From Vitellaria paradoxa (lineage: Eukaryota > Streptophyta > Magnoliopsida > Ericales > Sapotaceae), in contig CM034243.1 of assembly GCA_019916065.1 (NCBI GenBank), forward strand, positions 27,306,147 through 27,370,146: a stretch of DNA of 64,000 bases, read 5' to 3'. Made by a program: the position numbers and the translations under genes. Under the pieces are notes generated by a model. It saw only the letters and a list, made by a program, of their open reading frames with translations, did no database searches and was not told the origin of the DNA. Position 1 is the first letter of the stretch, and every line of letters starts with the position of its first letter. Positions 1 through 12,396 of this stretch are shown piece after piece.

Positions 1-2384
1 TCTTTTCTTATCAACCGCATGCTTGCTCGTGTCATTTACTATCAAACTCCATTGCGTATGTTATCCAAGTTTCACTCTATTCCTTCTGCCTTGAATCTTT
101 GTCCTAAAGTTTTTGGTTGTGTCTGTTATGTTCATGTTCACCCACACCAACGGGACAAGCTTGATCCTCGTGCTCTTAAATGTGTCTTCCTTGGTTACTC
201 CAACTCTCAAAAGCGCTATAAATGCTATCATCCTCCTACAGGGAAGTACTATGTCTCCATGGATGTTCAATTTTGCGAACACGAGTCTTACTTTTCTGGG
301 GATGTGACTTTGTTCCCCTTCAGGGGGAGATTGACAGTAAGGAAGAGGAAAAACTATGGCTAGAAGAAAAGAAACTTTGGATTTCAGGAGGTCAAGGGGA
401 GGACCTAGCTGATGGTCAGGGGGAGTGTGAAAATGGTCAGGGGGAGTCAGAGGAGTCTCCAAATGGGGATGAACCTATAGCTGTTGAGCCTGAACCCAGG
501 AAAAGAAGGGAGAGACCGGATGAATTGTTCTTCAAGCACGGATATACAAGGAAGAACAAGGATGTTGCAACCATAACCCCTCCAAGCTTCAGTGCTCCTC
601 TCAATGATACTACCATACCATCGGATGATTCTTCTAAGACAAGTCCTGAGACAGATCCTGATGTACATTCTTCTTCACCCCCTTTGATTCCAGAACCTCC
701 TATCTTGAGTTCACAGATTGAAGATCAAGGTAGGAGATACCCTCTTCGGGATCGTAAAGCACCTGATAGGTTGGGTTTCTCGAAATCATCCTCTAACATT
801 GTCTATCCTATTTCTGATTTTATCTCATATCATCGTCTATCTAAGACTCATCTTGCTTTTGCCCTTCAATTATCCTCTGTATCTGTTCCTAGTCATTTTT
901 AGGAAGCCCTTGAAGATCCTAAGTGGAAGTCTGCTATGGTAGACGAAATGAAGGCTCTCCAAAAAAATTCTACTTGGGAGATGGTCGACTTACTTAGGGA
1001 TAAGAAGACAGTAGGATGTAAGTGGGTTTTCTCGGTAAAGTACAAGTCAGATGGAACAATTGACAGGTACAAAGCGAGATTGGTTGCCAAAGGATACACC
1101 CAGACTTATGGAATCGACTATCAAGAGACCTTTGCTCCTGTGGCAAAAATGAATACTGTTAGGGTAATATTATCTCTTGCAGCCAATCTAGATTGGCCAT
1201 TAAGGCAATTCGATGTGAAGAATGCCTTCCTACACGGTGATCTTTCAGAAGAGGTGTACATGGATCCTCCTCCTGGGTTTGCACCAAAAGGAGATAAGGT
1301 ATGCAAGTTGAAGAAGGCACTGTACGGATTGAAACAGTCACCAAGGGCATGGTTTGGCAGATTGAGCTACTCTATGAAGGAGTATGGTTTCAAGCAAGCT
1401 GTGGCAGATCACACCAAGGGCATTGTTTATGTTGATGATATGATTGTCACAGGAAGTAACTCCAGTAAAATAGAGAAGCTTCGGAACTACTTGTCTAAGG
1501 AATTTGAAATGAAGGACTTGGGAGTTCTAAAATATTTTTTGGGCATTGAAGTGTCTCGATCTAAGCACGGACTGTTTCTCTCTCAACGGAAGTATACGAT
1601 GGACCTCTTGACTGAAACTGGAAACTCAGCCTGTCAACCCGTAGATACTCCCATTGAGCTGAATCATGGCTTAAGTGTCTATCCTGATCAGATTCCAATG
1701 AACAAAGAGAGATATCAACGGCTAGTGGGGAAATTAATCTATCTAACTCACACTAGACCTGACTTATCATATGCAGTCAGTGTTGTGAGTCAGTTCATGC
1801 ACAATCCAAGTGACCGGCACATGAGTGCGGTGAATCGTATCTTGGCTTATCTTAAGTCTTCTCCAGGCAAAGGTATAATGTTCTCAAAGCATGGTCATCT
1901 GGACATTGTTGGTTATATAGACTCAGATTTTGCTGGATCTCGATTGGATAGGAAGTCTACATCAGGATATGTATCATTTGTTGGGGGCAATCTGGTGACT
2001 TGGAGAAGTAAGAAACAGAATGTGGTTTCATTGTCTAGTGCGGAAGCTGAATACCGTGCTCTTCATCATGCAACCACAAAGCTTACCTGGCTGAAGATTC
2101 TCCTAAGCAAACTCGGTTTTGGTTCAGAAAAACCTATGACACTTTTTTGTGATAACACAGCAGCTATTGAGATCGCAAATAATTCAGTGCAACACGACCG
2201 GACTAAGCATGTTGAGCTTGACAGGAACTACATCAAATATAACCTAGACTCTGGTAGGATAAAGGTTCCTTACATTAAGAGTGCAGATCAACTAGCTGAT
2301 ATGATGACTCATGCTGTTCCTAGTGGACCATTCTATACAGCACTATCCAAGTTGGGCATGTGTGATATCTATGCACCAACTTGA
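1..2384 (+). pseudogene. Ty1/copia polyprotein, 3' part (integrase end, reverse transcriptase, RNase H)
   Basis: The left part (19-363) carries the integrase C-terminal signature KCVFLGYSNSQKRYKCYHPP. The frame then shifts near 290-300 and continues to a TAG at 900-902. The same frame resumes at once with EALEDPKWKSAMVDEMKALQ and runs to 2384, so one nonsense codon separates the two parts. RT shows YKARLVAKGYTQTYGIDYQE, the DVKNAFLHGDL motif and YVDD at 1428-1439. A short deletion seems to have removed residues just before IVYVDD (VADHTKGIVYVDD). RNase H shows GYIDSDFAGSRLDRKSTSGY, SSAEAEYRAL and LFCDNTAAIEIANN. The element begins left of the window. Frameshift, nonsense codon and deletion make it non-functional. 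Confidence 0.93.
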
Positions 2385-2391
2385 GGGGGAG

Positions 2392-2580
2392 AGTTAGCGT
2401 GTACAGCTTGTAGAATATTCTACATTAATTCTGTTTCCTTATTTAGATTTCCTTATTTAGATAGGAATTGATTTAGGAATTGATTAGCTATCAGATTGAT
2501 TGAATTGCCTAGAATAGGTAGTGTATACTTTGTATAAATATCAACTTGAGATATATGAAAAAGTATTCAACCAATTATCA
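2392..2580 (+). repeat. 3' LTR of copia A (borders approximate)
   Basis: A polypurine tract (GAGGGGGAGAG, 2383-2393) directly follows the polyprotein stop. The AT-rich stretch after it has the TATAAATA-like box (2533-2540) of a small copia LTR. The other LTR is outside the window, so the start (TTAGCG, about 2392) and end are inferred and not confirmed by a target duplication. Confidence 0.55.
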
Positions 2581-2639
2581 ATTTAACCCAAATAAAACCT
2601 TAGCCACCACTATTCCTTGTTGGTGGTAGCCTGAAGTTC

Positions 2640-5515
2640 TCCTCTGGGACCATTTGATAGGGGTGCCTCCATCAAATGACCACCGCCAACTTAGCTTTGT
2701 CACCGACGAAATTCCACTCGCTGGCCACATGGTTTGCTCCAGCAGCTGTGCACTAGGGCTTTTGAAGTGCCTTGCTCTCCAGCATCCTCACCTAATGAAG
2801 GAACATTTTTTTTGCTTGTGCGTCCCGCTCAGGTTTTCGTTATTGCTTGTTTTCTGCCATTGGACTCGTCCGTTCGTCACACTGTCAGTTAGATTCGAGA
2901 TCTTCTTTACTAGCAGTTGCCTTATTTGTCGAAGTCTTGGCTTATGTTTGCTTGTTATTTCTTAGATTTGCGTGTTGCCGTGTGCTTATCTCGCCTTTGC
3001 ATGAATGTTTTTGGATTTGGCTTGTTTTTGGCTTCTTTTGTGGTTGATATTGGTCCATCATGATTGTGTCTTGGCTGCTAGTGGTTGATTTAGTTGCTAA
3101 GATTTGCTTGGATTTGTCGGTGACTTCCTCGGTGGCCATCTTCTTCGACTGGATAGTTTCAGTTTGGTTGGCTTGGATCTTTGCTCTTATGGAGGATTTC
3201 TGTCATTATCATGGTTCAGGTCGAGGACATAAGATGTGTAATTATTCTGGCCATACAAATCATACAAAATCATATTGCTAGCATGCTCCATATTATCATG
3301 GACATACAACAACTTTGAGCTCCTAAGTTGGTTGTGTTGCTCTAATATCTTATTCTAAGATTGTATTTATTCATGAATAGTTTATACTTCACAGTTACCT
3401 TGACAAATTTAGGTCATGTTATTTGTGTGGCCTCATCTTCTTCAAGTGGATTCTTAATTCTGGAGCTAGCACTCATATGTTCGGTTACCTCTCATTCTTT
3501 TTTGATTTGATTCTAGTTAAACACGTATTGTCCAGGTGATTGCACCTCGAAACTTATCGCTGAAAAGGGGACCCTTCATCCATTCCTTTCATACTCCTTA
3601 CCTTCATCCTTCCCTTCTGTACTTCTTATCCTCTAGTCCTTATGTGCCCAAGTTTCCTTTCAATTTTCTCTTTGTTTGCCAGTTGATGGAACTCTATCAT
3701 TGTTCTTTCACCTTTTCTCTTACTTCTTATATTTTCCAAGACCAAATCAAAGAAGACTATTATTGTTGGGTGTATGAAAGATGGAGTTTACAATCTTGAC
3801 CTAATAGCTTGAATTCATTTGGTCGTCAACCTGTACCTTCCTTCGTTAGCCTTGAGTGTTATTCTCCCCCCTATAATGACATTTTTTGTCTAGGTCATCC
3901 ATCTCTAGACAAGTTCAGAGTTATTTTTTGTTGAGTCATGTGTCGCCTGTAGCGTGTGGAACTTGTCAACTCGACAAACATCATTGTAGCTGCTTTTTGA
4001 ATCAAAGTCCAAGTTGTTAGTTATAGTCCTTTGACCTTGTTACATACATATGAGGGCCAGCTTGAGTTCATATTGTCCTTGGTTTTTCCAATTTTGTCAT
4101 TGTTGTGGATGAGCTCTTACATGGCTTTTTTGAATGAAACACCGGTTTGAGTTTCCTTTTACTGTCTTGCATTTTTATATTGAAATTCTTACTCAATTTG
4201 AGAAGTGTATTAAGATTAGTCAATCTGATAATGTTTAGAATGTATTAAGCCTGTTATGGAATTCTTTCATGTTGATCGTGGTATTATTCATTAGAATAGT
4301 TGTGTGGTACCTCACAACAAACGGTGTTGCCAAACGTAAACATTGTCATTTTTTTGATGTTGCACGACTATGATGTTGAACATGCACGTTCTTAGGCAAA
4401 TTTGGGGGATGCCGTTTTTACTGCATGTAAGTTTTCTGATTGCATGCACTTTGTTGCTTAGGATGACCAATTCCCTTTCTCCATTCTTATCCTTGATATT
4501 TTCCTTTTTTCTTAACTCCCTATACTTTTGGTTATGTTACCTTTGTTTATATTCTTGATTTAGGTTTTGATAAATTGTCTCCTCAGTCATGGAGGTGTCT
4601 TTCTTGGTTATTCTTGGACTCAAAAAGATTATCGTTGTTATCACCCTCCTTCTCGCTAATAATTTGGTAGTGCTGGTGTTACATTTATTTTAGTCCACAT
4701 TGTTCTTTTCCTCCTAGGGTCAACATCTGTCCAATTGCTATACTCTCTCCTTGTGACGTGGAGTTCTCACTTCCTTCTTGAGAGTAGCCGTCACCTATTC
4801 TCATTGAATTTGCCTGGTCTTATACCTTTAATAGTGGATTGGTGCACTCAAGATAGGCAGGTTGCTTCTTATAGCTTGATTCCACCATCTCCAGAAATTG
4901 AGGCATCTTATGTTAGTATCCCTTGTCATCTGACGCCTTCTGTTAATTCAACTACTGAGGCTTCTAATATCCCTATTACTGGTGTTCCCTTCTTTGAGGA
5001 TCTTCCCGTTGCTTTGCGATGAGGTAGACATACTTGTACTAAACATCGTATTGTCCATTTTGTACCTTATCTTCTTATGCTACCTTAACTTCAGTTTTTT
5101 TCTAGTGGCTTGTTCTTTGTATCTACCAAACTTCAGTCCCTTTCTAGTGCCTTGTTCTTTGTATCTACCCTTACTTTCTTTAAGCAAGCTTTTCTATCCT
5201 GTGGCTAGAAGTTTTCTATGGATAGGAAAATGTCTGCACTTCAATAGAATCAGACACAAGAGCTTACATCTTTCCCTTTAGGAAGAAGACAAGTGATTGT
5301 CGTTGGGTATACGTAGTGAAATATATTTTTGATGGTTCAATTGAGTGTCTCAAAGCTCGCTTGGTTGCTAAAGCTTTGCAAGGACGTACTATATTGATTC
5401 CTAGGAGACTTTCTGGCCTATGGCTCAAAATCAGTTCGTATTCTTCTTGCAGTTAGTGTGAGTTGTTCTTGGTTCTTTTATCAACTTGACATTGAGAATG
5501 CTTTCTTGTAGTTAG
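2640..5515 (+). mobile_element. Heavily decayed Ty1/copia element
   Basis: Scattered, frame-shifted remains appear in the canonical order of a copia polyprotein. A zinc-knuckle relic is at 3195-3282 (CHYHGSGRGHKMCNYSGHTN). A pre-integrase CLGHPSLDKF relic lies near 3890-3915. The integrase PQQNGVAERKHRHIL-like stretch is recognisable but broken near 4305-4365. The FLGYS..QKxYRCYHPPS motif is near 4600-4655. An RT entry segment (RWVYVVKY then ARLVAKA) is at 5300-5380, and the relic of DVKNAFL near 5490-5508 ends the recognisable part. No open frame survives. The left end and LTRs were not identified. 2581-3190 is probably its leader and gag region, too decayed to read. Confidence 0.72.
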
Positions 5516-6406
5516 TGGATAATGTTATATTGTTTGTTATTATCTAATTTAAACCTACTTTTTAGATAATGATTTATGATTGAAACATATAAAAAAATAT
5601 GGGAAAAAAAAATCGATGACACGGTGAAATTCCAAAGACAATTAAATAAAAGGACACAAACACGTCTAAGCGACATATTGATTTGTAATTAAAAAATTAA
5701 GGACATAGAGACGCGTTTAAGTGACATGGGTTTTCCAAGGATTCATAAGTTGTCTTATTTAAAAAATTGAAACTAAGTCATGCCAGAAATTAAAAAAAAA
5801 AATGAGGATACAAGACATTTAAGTGACATGAGTTTCCTAAATACTTATATAAAGTGTTTGATTTTTAGAATAATTAAAAATAATAGACACACTATAATAT
5901 AAGAAAACGAGGATGCATGATAAGCTAAGATGGTAACTAAAAAAAGGGGGACACAGAGATATGTTTAAGTGACGTAGATGTCCTAAGCCTTCATATTAGT
6001 AATCTGGTGAAAAAGCATTCTTTTAGTCCTGTTTCCATTATGACAGGTTTTAAAAATAAATATTCATAGATGGCATTATATTGTGTTATTATCTAATTTA
6101 AACCTACTTCTTAGAAAATTTTTTCTGATTGAAATACATAAAAAAATTTAAAATGCGATGCACACACTAACACTTCACATGGTAATTAAAAAAAAAAAAA
6201 GGGGACACACATCTAAGTAATACAACAACATGATAATTAAAAAATTGAGGACACTTAGACATGTTTGAGTATCTGATTTTTTAAAAAAGAAAATTAACAA
6301 TAATAGACATGCCGGAATTTAAAAACCTTAAAAATAATAGACATGCCATTATTAGAAAAATGACATATAGACATGTCTAAGTGATGGGTTTCCCAAACAT
6401 TCATAA
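5516..6406. repeat. AT-rich degenerate repeat block, part 1
   Basis: Two levels of repetition are visible. A segment beginning at TTATTATCTAATTTAAACCTAC near 5538 recurs near 6086, a spacing of about 550 bp. Within and between these, a short motif like GACATGTTTAAGTGACATGGGTTTCC returns in diverged form near 5665, 5712, 5817, 5962, 6215, 6258 and 6373. No coding potential. The block is interrupted by copia B at 6407 and resumes after its right target duplication at 12599. Confidence 0.7.
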
Positions 6407-6627
6407 GGTAGGAAAATATTGTAATAATTGTGTTCTCATAATTAAGGGAATTAAATTTCTATAATTAAGAGATTTAAATTCCTATAATTATGGGATTTGA
6501 TTAGGATTTAATTAGTTAGTTTTCTCACTTTGTAGTTAGGGTTGAGTGTATACAAACAGCCTTGCGGTGATCAATGTAAACACACACACAAACTTTTTCA
6601 TTCAATTCCTACTTTCTCTTTTGGACA
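6407..6627 (+). repeat. 5' LTR of copia B
   Basis: Starts GGTAGGAAAATATTG (the 3' copy has TGTAGAAAAATATTG) and ends TTTGGACA, directly before the TGGTATCAGA primer site. Contains a TATACAAACA segment near 6550 that may be the promoter box. Confidence 0.9.
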
Positions 6628-7554
6628 TGGTATCAGATCCTTAAACTCTCGAGAAATATTTTTTGCTATTTATTTGGCCTTTATTCCCAGTTAAATTTTC
6701 ATTTTTTAGCCTTAATTGTTGTTTCAGCCTTAATTACTGTTTCAGTCTTAATTACTGTTTGATTCAGAGTTACTGTTGTTGGAAGTATTGATGGTAGATT
6801 ATCGCTGCCGATCAAATCTCCAATCAACGGTGGAAGTTCAAGTCATTGGTGTTGTCGCTTCAGTCGGAGCCGATTGCTTCTAATGTTTTTGTGGGTTCGA
6901 CAATCTACAGTTGACTGTTGTTCGTTGATAGTCATCATCGAAGGTCACATGTTCCCAATGTTGGTTGTCATCTTCAACTAGAAATGAATTTAGAACCCCA
7001 GTTGACTTCGTTGTCCTCGTTGATCAAAGAAGAAGTTGTTCCAAAGTCGAGAATCTGTTCCTCACATCATTAGTTTTGAAGACAATAAACTTTAGTCCTC
7101 GATCAGTTGCTTGGTTCCGTCATCTTGTTCGCTAGCTGACTGTTGGCTATAGCTGACTGTTGGCGAGGAACCCTAGTTCGTCGATCGGCGCTCGTCGCTT
7201 GTTCTAGTTGAATCACCAGGACAAGTCCTCTATCGTTGATTGTTCGCCAGTCGACTATTGATCGAAGCAGATGGATTCTCTCTCTCATGTTTGCGTTGTT
7301 TGAAAATCTAATCAACGATTGTTCTGTATTTCGTAGTTGGTCGTTTTGGGTATTGCCCAGATCGTATCCGATCTTTAGATTAGTATAGTCGAGGTTGTTA
7401 CAGTGATTTAGCCAGTTTTGGTACTTTATTATTGTGTCAGAGATGAAAGACATTGCCATGCAGCCTGTTCTCCAAAGGAGAATTACAATAGATTTAAGCT
7501 ACATATCAATTGAATGGAAAGAACTACTTGAAATGGACCCAACTTATTCGAACC

Positions 7555-7801
7555 TGTTGAGATTTAAAAAAAAAAAGAAGTAAAAGACAAGGAATAGAAG
7601 TCGGGGAGGAAATATATGGTCTACATCTTATCATATATATTATAAAGGTAAAGAAGAAACCTTTAAATAAGTTTACAATGAGAGGTAGTATGGTAATAAT
7701 TTACATACTAAAATAAACATAATTACTTACTAAATACTAAAATATAGAGTATTCTAATATTGGTAATAACATATCATAACCGAATATAGAATATTTTGAC
7801 G
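7555..7801 (-). repeat. 3' LTR of the nested minus-strand element
   Basis: Plus-strand start TGTTGAGATTTAAAAA and end ATATTTTGACG. The partner repeat ends ATATTTTAACA, so the terminal CA has mutated here. Confidence 0.85.
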
Positions 7802-8508
7802 CCCTTCCTCAAATTCAAGTTAACCAACTTGAGTTTCGAAATAAGAGAATTTTAAAAATAGCTGAACTGGATAGCATAATAAACCGTGAGTATAGAATTT
7901 GGAGTTGTGTGGCTGTTGGCGATGACGAAGTTTTGACGGTGAGTTCTTGAAGAAATTTCGTTGCCACTGGTGTGATTATTTTTTGAATTAGAGATTGAAA
8001 AATAACTAAATTGAATATACGATGTGTGAAGATGGAATAAGAAAGACAAAATTAAAAAAATGTCGAAAGAAAACAGTAGTACTTTTATTTTCAAATATTA
8101 CAGCTAGGAAAAAAGACTGATATCTGTTGGTATATAATAATCAATTTTATGAAAAACAGTACTATGAATAGGATGGAAATATAATGTTGAGATGCCATTC
8201 TAAATAAAAAGTGTACTAAGAGGTTGAAATACGAAGAAGCAAATATCATAATCAAAATCAGAAGGGTAAAAAAACCCTAAGAACAGGTTCAGAGCGCGGA
8301 AGAAAAGGTTTTTGCTGTAGTTGTGGTGGTGTTGTGGTAGAGCAAGACTTTGAAAAGAAAAAACACCAGAAAACGGAAACGTAGAAATTTTTGATACCAT
8401 ATTGAAATAGAAGGTGAAAGAATTCTTTGCATATGGTGATGAAAAATAAGATAGCAGAATGATGCTATACCATAGAAATCAGAAAGTCAGAGTATGATTC
8501 TGATACCA

Positions 8509-8747
8509 TGTTGAAATAAAAAAAATAAAAGAAAAGGAAATAGAATTCGGGGAGGAAATATAGGGTCTACTTCTTCTCATATATATCATAAAGGTAAAAA
8601 AGAGGCTTTAAATAGGTTTACAATGAGAGGTTTGTATGATAATGATTTACATACCAAAATAAACCTAACTACTTATTAAATATTAAAATATAAAATATTC
8701 TAATATTGGTAATAATATATTATAACTTAATATAGAATATTTTAACA
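8509..8747 (-). repeat. 5' LTR of the nested minus-strand element
   Basis: Plus-strand TGTTGAAATAAAAAAA to ATATTTTAACA, adjoining the primer site. A second, partial copy of the junction (GATACCATATTGAAATAG) occurs inside the element near 8394, perhaps an internal duplication. Confidence 0.85.
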
Positions 8748-8752
8748 GAACC

Positions 8753-9450
8753 GTTTTGAAAGCAAGGGTAAGATAAGTCATCTTATAGGATCAGGGTAAG
8801 ATAAGGATATCTAGGAGGCTATTCAGCAAACTTATTTAGAGGCCAAAGATATAGCTCAGGTGTATGAGATCAAAGTCTAAACTGTAGCAACAAAACGGGG
8901 AAGCAAATCTGTTACGGAGTATGCTAATATGCTAAAAAACCTGTGGAACTTGACCATTACTGATGTATCGAGATTAAGTGCCTTGAAGATGTAGTAGTTC
9001 TGAAGAACTACATTGAGAAAGACTGAGTCTATGACTTCCTTCCTGTACTTGATATTGAATTCGATCAAGTCAGAATCCAAATACTTGGTAAGGATGATGT
9101 TCTCTCTCTGAATGAGGTTATTTCTCTTGTTCAAGCGGAAGAGAGCAGGAGAGGAGTCACGCTTCAATCTCAAATCTTGGAAGGCTTAGCTATGCTAGCT
9201 AGTGGAGGGAATCTCAAATAAAACTTGAAGCAAACAATAACCTCTGAGAAAGGAAGGGCATACCGATCAATGAATCCAAATCGGGAAAACAAGGATAGTT
9301 TGTGGTGTACCCAGTGCAAGATACCAAGACACACTCAGGAGATGTGATGGAAATTTCATGGCAAACCCTCTAGTAAAGAGTGGGGAAACAAAGTGGGGTA
9401 GAAGAAAAACAGTGGGCAAACACACATAGCCATAGTACAGTAGAATGAGA
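8753..9450 (+). pseudogene. Copia B gag, 3' part, with zinc knuckle
   Basis: Broken reading typical of copia gag: YLEAKDIAQVYEIKV, then TKRGSKSVTEYANMLKNLW near 8890-8945, and VYDFLPVLDIEFDQVRIQIL near 9030-9080. LVQAEESRRGVTLQSQILEG lies near 9130-9185. A degenerate CCHC knuckle LWCTQCKIPRHTQEM*WKFH is at 9300-9360, with its last cysteine replaced by a stop. The 5' part of gag lies left of the nested element (about 7450-7554). Confidence 0.82.
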
Positions 9451-9609
9451 CAAAAAACTCGGAAGCAAGTAGATTTTAATCGAGATGAGATCGAGTAGCT
9501 GAAAGCTTTGCTTGGAATTCTTGAAAAACCTTCAGGTACCTACTCTTTGGTACATTCAGGTAAGCTACCTGTTTTCATTGGATTAAATGTCTTGGATGAA
9601 ACTTTGCCA

Positions 9610-10285
9610 GTTCTTGGGTCATGGACTCGGGGGCCACTAACCACATGACTCACTCCTCGTAGAACTTCAGCACATATAACCCTTGTCTGAGCAATTGGAA
9701 AATTGCCACAGCAGATTGTTCATTAATCACAGTAGCATCACTTGTCCTAAAAAAATGTTCTTTATGTTCCTAAGCTGCCCACTAATCTTATTTTCATCAT
9801 TCATGACTCTTAAAGTTTTATTTCCTTCTCTGTGTAAGGAGTTAGAGATTGAGAATTTTCAATGTGATGTGTGTGAGTTTGCGAAACACAGACGTCTACC
9901 TTTTCTCATTAGCAATAAAAGAAGTTCAATTCCTTTTTATCTTATTCACAGTGATATTTGGGGACTTTCTCCTATTTCTAATGTTTCTGATGTACGATGG
10001 TTTGTGTCATTTATTGATGGTTGTACTAGAGTCTCTTGGATTTTTCTACTCAAAAACAAATCTGATGTGAGTTTTGTTCTACCAAATTTCCATGCAATGA
10101 TACAAAATCAATTTGGGGTTAAAGTCAAACAGTTTCGTTCTAACAATGCAAGGGATTACTTTAACCAGGCATTGACTCCATTTTTTCAAAGGAAAGGGAT
10201 AATTTATGAGTCATCATGTGTCATCACTCCACAACAAAATGGAGTTGTTGAAGGAAAGAATGGTCATTTTCTTGATACCACCTGA
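9610..10285 (+). pseudogene. Copia B protease and integrase
   Basis: The protease motif VMDSGATNHMTH is near 9620-9656. The pre-integrase zinc region follows in damaged form, ending CDVCEFAKHRRLPF (about 9862-9905). The integrase core has the first aspartate in HSDIWG (near 9947). The second catalytic position reads FRSNNARDYF, where copia enzymes have FRSDNA, so the aspartate is lost. The third motif reads PQQNGVVEGKNGHF, where ERKN is usual; the glutamate is kept. A stop follows at 10283. The protein cannot be active. Confidence 0.86.
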
Positions 10286-10671
10286 GCTTTCCTATTTCAA
10301 AGTAATGCGCCAAAGTCTTATTGGGAGGAAGCAGTTCTAACATCTCCCTATCTCATAAACAGATTACTTTATCGTGTCTTGAATTTTTAGAGTCCCATGG
10401 AAATGATTTCAAAATTCTATCTTAAGTATTTCCAATCGTCTCACTCCTAAAACATTTGGGTGTGTATCATTTGTCCATGTTCACAATTCAAACAGGGTTA
10501 AATTAGACCCCTGGGTATTCAAATGCGTTCTTGTAGGTTATTCTCCAACTTAGAAAGTTTATAAGTGCTACTATCCACCTTCCAAGAAATTCTATACTTT
10601 TGCAAATGTCACCTTTTATGAAATCGAATCCTATTTTTTTCAGTCCCTGTCTTTAGGGGGAGAATCTAATC

Positions 10672-12390
10672 ATGAAAGACAATGATTTCTTTTTTATTGA
10701 CCTTCCTTCATCACCCAAACTTATGTCCCTTAACGTTCCTGTGCCTCCTACTCTTATTAATGAATCTGTCTCTGAACTTGAACCTACCTCTAAACCACTT
10801 CCTACTCAGTTGCCTCGGTTTGCCAATGTGTACTTGAGGAAGATGTGTTCAGTCCTTGAACTTGCACCAATCCAAGAATCTAACCTGACTTCTGGAAATG
10901 AGGTAACAACTTCTAATTTTCCTTTGCAAAATGAGTTAGAAAGTAACTCTTGTAGCAATTTAGATCAGGATCTTCCTACTCCTACTAGGAAGGGAACTAG
11001 GAAATGTACCCAAACCACCTCGTGTCTGCTCTCCAATGTTGTATCACTTGAGAAAATTTCACCTTCCCATAAAAGTTTTGTTGTGAAGCTAACCAACATT
11101 TTTATTCCTACCAAATTATCCGAGCCATTATCTAATGAAAATTGGAAGTAAATTATGAATGCAGAGATGGAAGCCTTAGAAAAGAACAAAACATGGGAGC
11201 TAGTAAATCTATTTGTGAGAAAAAAAACCGGTGGGATGTAAATTGGTTTATACAGTGAAATATCGAACAGATGGGTCACTGGAGAGGTACAAGGCAAGAA
11301 TAGTGGCTAAAAGGGTATACTCACACATATGGCGTGGACTATTAGGAGACTTTTGCTTCCGTGGGCGTGGTTTGGAAGGTTTGCAAAAGTTATGACAGGC
11401 ATGGGATACAAACAAAGTCAAGGGGATCATAAATTATTTGTCAAATACTCAAGCTCAGGGGGAGTCACAGTTTTTCTAGTATATGTAGACGATATAATTA
11501 TAATTGGGGATGATGAGGAGAGAGAATCTTTAACACAATGTTTGGCTGAAGAATTCGAGATCAAAGAATTAGGAAGACTAAAGTACTTCCTAGGGATTGA
11601 AGTTGCACACTCAAGGCAGGGAATCTTTATTTCCCAACAGAAATACGTCACAGATCTACTGAAAGAGACGAGGAAATTGGCATGTAAACCAGCAAGCACA
11701 CCAATAGATCCCAATTACAAGCTTGGAGAAGCTGAGGAAGATGATTTAGTGGACAAGGAGATGTATCAATGCCTAATAGGAAGACTCCTTTATCTTTCCC
11801 ACACAAGGTCAGATATAGCTTATGCAATTAGTGTGATCAGTTAGTTTATGCACAATCCCAAGGCAGTTCATATGCAAGTTGTAAATTGAGTACTACAGTA
11901 TCTTAAAGGAACTCTAGGAAAAGGAATTTTGTTCAAAAGGAGCACAAGGGTGATACTTGAAGCATATGTAGATGCAGACTATGCCGAATTAGTGATTGAC
12001 AGAAGATCTGTTTCTAGTGACAAAATGTGGTGGCAAGATCAAGTACTGAATCAGAGTTCAAAGCAATGGCTCAGGGCATTTGTGAACTGTTGTGGCTAAA
12101 AATCATCTTAGTAGATATGAAGGTTCGATGAAACGGCCCTGTGGGACTTTATTGCGATAATAAATTTGCAATTAGCATAGCACATAATCTAGTGCAACAT
12201 GATTGAACAAAACATATTGAAGTATATTGACACTGCATGAAATAGAAGCTCGACAATGGTTTAGTTTGTACATCTTACGTGTCTACTGATCAGCTAATTG
12301 CTGATGTGCTTTCCAAAGGCTTGAACAGAATGAAGTTTCTAACAAATATATCCAAGCTGGGAATGGAAAATATCTATTCTCCTACTTGAG
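10672..12390 (+). pseudogene. Copia B linker, reverse transcriptase with core deletion, RNase H
   Basis: 10672-11151 is the variable linker before RT. RT starts near 11155 (MNAEMEALEKNKTWELVN) and reaches the YGVDY.ETFAS motif near 11330. It then jumps at about 11360 to PWAWFGRF, so the fingers and first palm part, including the DVKNAFLHG motif, are deleted. The rest keeps [13 protein letters not shown] with YVDD at 11482-11493, then KELGRLKYFLGIEVAHSRQG and LIGRLLYLSHTRSDIAYAIS. A stop at 11842 and frameshifts follow. RNase H relics continue to about 12385, and their frame is broken near 12020. Confidence 0.86.
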
Positions 12391-12396
12391 AGGGAT

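Larger units (their letters stand above)
7555..8747 (-). mobile_element. Small non-autonomous LTR element nested in copia B
   Basis: Two related terminal repeats at 7555-7801 and 8509-8747 enclose about 707 bp. The flanking 5-bp duplication GAACC is at 7550-7554 and 8748-8752. Next to the right repeat, 8499-8508 reads TCTGATACCA, the complement of a TGGTATCAGA primer site, so the element points to the minus strand and its 5' LTR is the right one. A purine tract (complement of 7803-7815) sits beside the left LTR. The interior has no gag or pol and only short spurious readings. Size and structure fit a TRIM-like element or an internally deleted copia; I cannot choose. Confidence 0.85.

Noticed and set aside
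7103..7459. A 118-codon minus-strand frame
   Set aside because: It lies antisense to the leader and gag region of copia B, has no recognisable domain and is most likely chance.
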